In this document: in pieces, positions 5,615 to 5,652 of the stretch
Numbering within the stretch: position 1 is the first letter of the stretch
How the letters are laid out: each line of letters opens with the position of its first letter
From: Candidatus Zhuqueibacterota bacterium
GTDB lineage: Bacteria; SM23-31
Assembly (NCBI GenBank): GCA_022562855.1
Contig: JADFON010000148.1
Location: 1 to 5,652 of the forward strand
Direction: 5' to 3'
DNA length: 5,652 nucleotides
Notes under the pieces: model-generated
Seen by the model: only the letters and a program-made list of their open reading frames with translations
What the model was told of the DNA's origin: nothing
Databases searched by the model: none
Translations under genes and position numbers: made by a program

Positions 5615-5652
5615 GTATTAACCACCGTATTTATAAATTGTTATGATTTTGC

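Larger units (their letters stand above)
5427..5652. other. Apparently non-coding right end of the window
   Basis: All six frames are closed by frequent stops in this AT-rich stretch and no start of a protein is seen on either strand. It holds the hairpin at 5452-5472 and a dyad at 5591-5614. A TTGATG (5592-5597) and TATTAA (5616-5621) pair with an 18-base spacer could be a promoter for a gene beyond the window, but that is weak. Confidence 0.5.

Overview
The window looks like ordinary metabolic chromosome from an AT-rich, Gram-negative-type bacterium. Start sites have weak or absent Shine-Dalgarno sequences, and two genes probably start at TTG or GTG. The split methylmalonyl-CoA mutase plus epimerase and the DHH protein of the 'exopolyphosphatase-like' type fit an anaerobe or a member of the FCB or deltaproteobacterial groups. 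This placement is an inference from gene content and composition; the sequence contains no lineage marker. There are no phage, transposon, CRISPR, tRNA or rRNA signals, and I found no clear new biological system.

Layout. (1) Positions 1 to about 97 carry, on the minus strand, an internal piece of an alpha-D-phosphohexomutase (GlmM/phosphomannomutase type). It runs directly into the truncated C-terminal part of an AI-2E family transporter on the plus strand. Neither gene has a natural end here, so a breakpoint lies at about 95-110. It is either a true inversion/deletion or an assembly/amplification chimera. (2) Positions 464-2050 hold an aspartate/glutamate racemase-family enzyme whose start overlaps or abuts the transporter, followed 18 bases later by a multi-pass membrane protein of unknown role. 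These genes read as one co-directional transcription unit. (3) Positions 2051-3171 form a self-contained unit: a sigma70-like promoter, a good ribosome binding site, a DHH/DHHA1 phosphoesterase gene and an intrinsic terminator. (4) Positions 3172-5426 hold a promoter, mcmA1 (the catalytic subunit of methylmalonyl-CoA mutase) and mce (methylmalonyl-CoA epimerase), 36 bases apart. (5) Positions 5427-5652 appear non-coding, with an AT-rich hairpin and a dyad near the right edge.

How the genes work together. Mce interconverts (S)- and (R)-methylmalonyl-CoA. McmA1, once joined by a cobalamin-binding subunit that is not in this window, interconverts (R)-methylmalonyl-CoA and succinyl-CoA. Together they form the core of propionate oxidation or succinate-to-propionate fermentation. 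The other genes have no evident link to that pathway. The most notable points are the gene-in-gene breakpoint at the left edge, the missing B12-binding mutase subunit, and small palindromic elements around the two internal promoters.
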